Positions 60,801 through 64,000 of a DNA stretch of 64,000 nucleotides are shown here, one piece after another. The translations under genes and the position numbers were made by a program. Within the stretch, counting starts at the first letter, position 1; the number at the start of each line of letters is the position of its first letter. Origin of the DNA: Trichoplax sp. H2 (Eukaryota > Placozoa > Uniplacotomia > Trichoplacea); NCBI GenBank assembly GCA_003344405.1, contig NOWV01000005.1, positions 434,001 to 498,000 on the forward strand, written 5' to 3'. The notes under the pieces were generated by a model, which saw only the letters and a list, made by a program, of their open reading frames with translations, had not been told where the DNA came from and did no database searches.

Positions 60801-62537
60801 ATAATAGTTTGCACAGAGCTAATATTATCTACAAAGTTAAAACCAGTATATTTTATTAAAACAGGTAAAATTTTTGTAGAATCATTCTAAAGGTAAAGTA
60901 ATCTAAACTGTACATAGAAGGAATTGACTTTGCAGAATCGACAATTCACTATATACTACGTATTAGATCAGTTGATGAAATATCACTCGACACCCGAAAT
61001 CTGTCATAATATATCAGCTACTTGATAAATTCTTTGCAAGTATTTGATAACTAATACATAATTCAATTTACATCGTTAGTAATAGAAAAGTAGCTCTTTT
61101 CCTATATAAAAACATTTTATAAGTCTACACTTACTTCACGGTATTTGTATTACCTGTAGCGTCAGTTTTCACATTATTGGTAGAACTCTTGGCTTTTACT
61201 TTTGTTACATTCTCATTATTGGAAGATTCTGAAGAACTTGCGGTCTCATCTCCTTCCTGTATGTTATCAGATACTGAATCTGTTGTTGCAGCTGTATTCG
61301 ATGCAGCAGCGTTATTGCTACTACTAGCACCTAAATAAACCGTAAGAATGCAATATTTTTATTTTCTAACTAGGGTAAACACTATGAGAAGTCGAAATTA
61401 CGATGACCATCTGCGCTATACTTGATGCGATTATAGGTATGGCAATTGCTGTAACACTTTGATTGCGTAAAATTTGGACGAGAAGTACAGTGTATTACGA
61501 TCCCTTTCATTCAAGGACTCAAGCAATAACCATCTAACTCGCTGTACAGTATCTCTAAAAATATGCTACTTTGAATTAAACTGTATTCTTTGAGCGCGTA
61601 GGTACATTTCGTTGACGTACGAATCTATTCCTACTACTAATAGCATCGATACGTTCAATATATACTACATATCCATAAAATACCTACCAGAGTTTGATTG
61701 ATATTCAGTTCTCTTTATTTTACGAGAGTGACCACTACGCACATTGACTTGCTTTAGGCGTTTAAAGTGGATCGTATAGTTAGTACCGTTGATATTTAAT
61801 TCAGTCATGCTTTCATTGTAAATGTGACAGGCTTCTAAATAGCGACTGCATTCACTGTCATATTCAACGGCTGTACCATCATCTCCAATCCATTCCCATT
61901 TATATGCTAATATGGGAAAAATAAGCAGTAATTTAAAATTGTTACAAATCCTAAATACCGCATAATACTTTGCATACTAATTGATGAGCGATCGACAAGT
62001 TGCTATCCCAGATGACAAAAATAAGATCAGGTGGAGTTACAGTGCTACAGTATCTATACGCTTGTACCAGTAAGTTGATTTAAAGTATATAACATTAATC
62101 ATAATTATTGCATAAATATTATGCCGTATTGTATTTGATAAGAGCAGACGGTACCGTATCAAAATCTATTTAAGCAAAAATATCTTTGGCGATAAGGAGT
62201 ATAAAACTTATTCATTTAAACTGACTATCGTACGCGCTATAAGATAATCTGATTAAAGATAACTAACTGTAATCGGAGCCAAACTTTTGACATCTCACGG
62301 AACGTTCTCTTCCTGTTGTCTTATTTCTTTGAACCATTCTGGAAAAGATTATAACAGGTTTGGCAACAGGACTTATGTTAAGCTGTACTTCCGATTTAGA
62401 TTTGCTAAATGCATTGTCGATCTCCACACAACAATCATCGGAAAAATTTTGCCATTTGCCTCCATCATCTTCCCATTGCCATATTACTTCTCCAGCAGAA
62501 ATTTTAGGACGTTTTGATGCTGAATTACTTCTTGTAA
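57855..62537 (-). CDS. PARP2-like ADP-ribosyltransferase with two N-terminal WWE domains (5' end unresolved)
   Basis: Exons: 62268-62537, 61688-61906, 61154-61330, 60604-60828, 60410-60485, 60241-60337, 60042-60131, 59895-59979, 59680-59818, 59500-59563, 59189-59320, 58953-59077, 58751-58850, 58559-58657, 58338-58462, 58105-58187, 57993-58018, 57855-57899. They give about 724 residues in one frame. Domain order: WWE ([13 protein letters not shown]), second WWE ([10 protein letters not shown], then [12 protein letters not shown]), Ser/Asn-rich linker, WGR domain ([30 protein letters not shown]), helical regulatory domain, catalytic domain. The catalytic triad is visible: His in LLWHGSR, Tyr in KGIYFAD, Glu in EYVVYN, so poly-ADP-ribosylation is expected in a DNA-break response. 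WWE domains bind poly-ADP-ribose in known families. The start codon is not found; a five-codon exon at 63444-63459 (MLLVD) fits the phase but is a guess. Confidence 0.9.
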
Positions 62538-64000
62538 CTAAATTTGCATGAAAATATATCAATATATGTATTAGAACTGAGTAGTAAAATAATAATCCAA
62601 TTCTATTATGTACATTATAATACATACGTATATACTATACCCAATTGATGCCTTTTCGTGTGTTTAAGTAGCATGCAAAAAGCATATATCTACTATGATA
62701 CACAGGTAATTATAGGATATATTTTTGTACGTTCTTCATAAGGTATTACTTGTAATATCATTTGCTATAGCCAATTCAACCCTCCCTTTATAGTAACAAT
62801 CTGCGGATTGATGATTAAGCCTAGAGAGTTAACTTGCTACACGTGAAAATTGCAAAATCATAGTATACGAGTAGATATAATTGGTGACGAATCATATCGA
62901 AATTCAGAAATCTATTAGTACAATAAAAATATTTCTATTCTTTCTTTTGGTAATACTTTGTTGTGTTAACCAATGTAAAGGATAATCGTCAAATAACAAG
63001 CATGATAAATATAATTTTGAGTATTAAAATGGCACCCGCTAATTGCTTCTTATTACAATATACTGTAATCTATATAATTATTACTATACTTATGAATTCA
63101 TGAGTATACTGTAGTACCAGCACAATTCAAAAGCATCTTTTATTGTTAATCAATGAGATAACTTTACGATAGCTATATCAGCAGTGTTATGTTTGCTAGT
63201 AATAAGTAGAATAATCATAAATTGATTTAAAAGAAACTAACTATACTATACTGTAGGATCCGGTAAAATTTGCGCAGGAATTAAAAGTTAAACATTTAAC
63301 CGGTCATTTCCATGCAGAGAACAGCAATACTGAATTAACTTCATATTTGCAATTGCATTTATCTTTCTATTTATAATGATTATGATTTAATATCTTTCAA
63401 ATTTTACAATCTATGCCGATGAAAGCTATATCATTCGAATTACCATCGACCAAGAGCATCCGATGCAAAAGTAGCTTAATTCAGTTTGTGACTGTCTTGA
63501 ACACGATTTAACGCCTTGGCAATGGTATTGCCGTTGTTGCCATGAAGCACCAATATAGCATACGATATGGTACCAATTTATAATACATTCGCTTACGATG
63601 ATGTTAATTATACTAATTATCCATCACAATTTATAAATTTTTTTTCGCCATTTTTCTTGTAGTAGATTTGCACCATTTTAATTCCTTCAACCATTTTATA
63701 ATTATAATATTAACAGACTTGTGCTAGTAAACAATGATGTTGTGAATGGTAGGCGAAATAGTTAGGCTTCAATAAACGACTGAAATACATTGTTCTCATT
63801 AGTTTATGTTACCCTACTGACTGACATTACTGCAGGTTTATATAGCATTTGCGTAATGATGGCACTTATGTTTTATTTCCATCTAAGTATATTGCGAGTA
63901 TTTGCAACATTATGATTTATTGTCAATTGAGTGGTGATGGCTAGCGTCGTATTATTATTGGGTTTTCATCTGAACTACATTCCACGTCTGCAATACTGCA
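62538..64000. other. Upstream of the PARP gene; first exon not identified
   Basis: AT-rich sequence that should hold the missing first coding exon and promoter of the PARP gene. Apart from the weak candidate at 63444-63459, nothing is recognised. Confidence 0.4.

Noticed and set aside
62287-62551. Plus-strand open frames opposite the first WWE exon
   Set aside because: Antisense to an exon with clear WWE residues; no independent support.
63444-63459. Five-codon candidate first exon (MLLVD) for the PARP gene
   Set aside because: Phase fits, but short ATG-to-GT stretches occur by chance; not adopted into the model.

Overview
The window is animal nuclear DNA: AT-rich, with genes split into many small exons by mostly short GT-AG introns, no operons, and intergenic stretches of a few hundred bases to about 4 kb. 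The gene set is metazoan-type (JARID2, TONSL, PPP1R16, TMPPE, PSMG4, MTG2), and the exon density and compactness suggest an early-branching animal. A placozoan of the Trichoplax type fits best, but this is inference from recalled family sequences; no search was run. Exon models below were built by hand from splice sites, frame continuity and remembered homologues. For every multi-exon gene recognised by family the exon lengths sum to an intact frame.

Layout: a possible 3' end of a membrane protein (+, 259-848); MED10 (-, 3056-4542); a region of palindromic GTAC arrays and an N gap with duplicated flanks (4590-6920); PPP1R16/TIMAP-like PP1 regulatory subunit (+, 7728-15812); OSGEP/Kae1 (-, 16751-20114); a 28-bp minisatellite (20747-21297); a TMPPE-like membrane protein whose phosphoesterase motifs are lost (+, 21868-23657); TONSL in 21 exons (-, 25265-32955); PSMG4 (+, 34220-35978); two predicted secreted cysteine-containing proteins of unknown family (+, 37047-37696 and 40131-40754), separated by GTAC arrays and a decayed transposase fragment; JARID2 in 29 exons (-, 42682-54448); MTG2 Obg-type GTPase (+, 55115-57083); a second N gap with duplicated flanks; and a PARP2-like enzyme with two N-terminal WWE domains (-, 57855-62537, 5' end unresolved).

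Functional themes: several genes act in chromatin and genome maintenance (JARID2 with PRC2, TONSL at replication forks, the WWE-WGR PARP, MED10 in transcription). The others are housekeeping (OSGEP for tRNA t6A, PSMG4 for proteasome assembly, MTG2 for mitoribosomes) or signalling (PPP1R16). They look like unlinked neighbours rather than one pathway. The observations most worth following are the WWE-WWE-WGR-PARP architecture, the six-cysteine secreted helical protein at 40131, the TMPPE pseudoenzyme, the conserved PRC2-related motifs in JARID2, and the GTAC arrays that sit about 50 bp upstream of two start codons.
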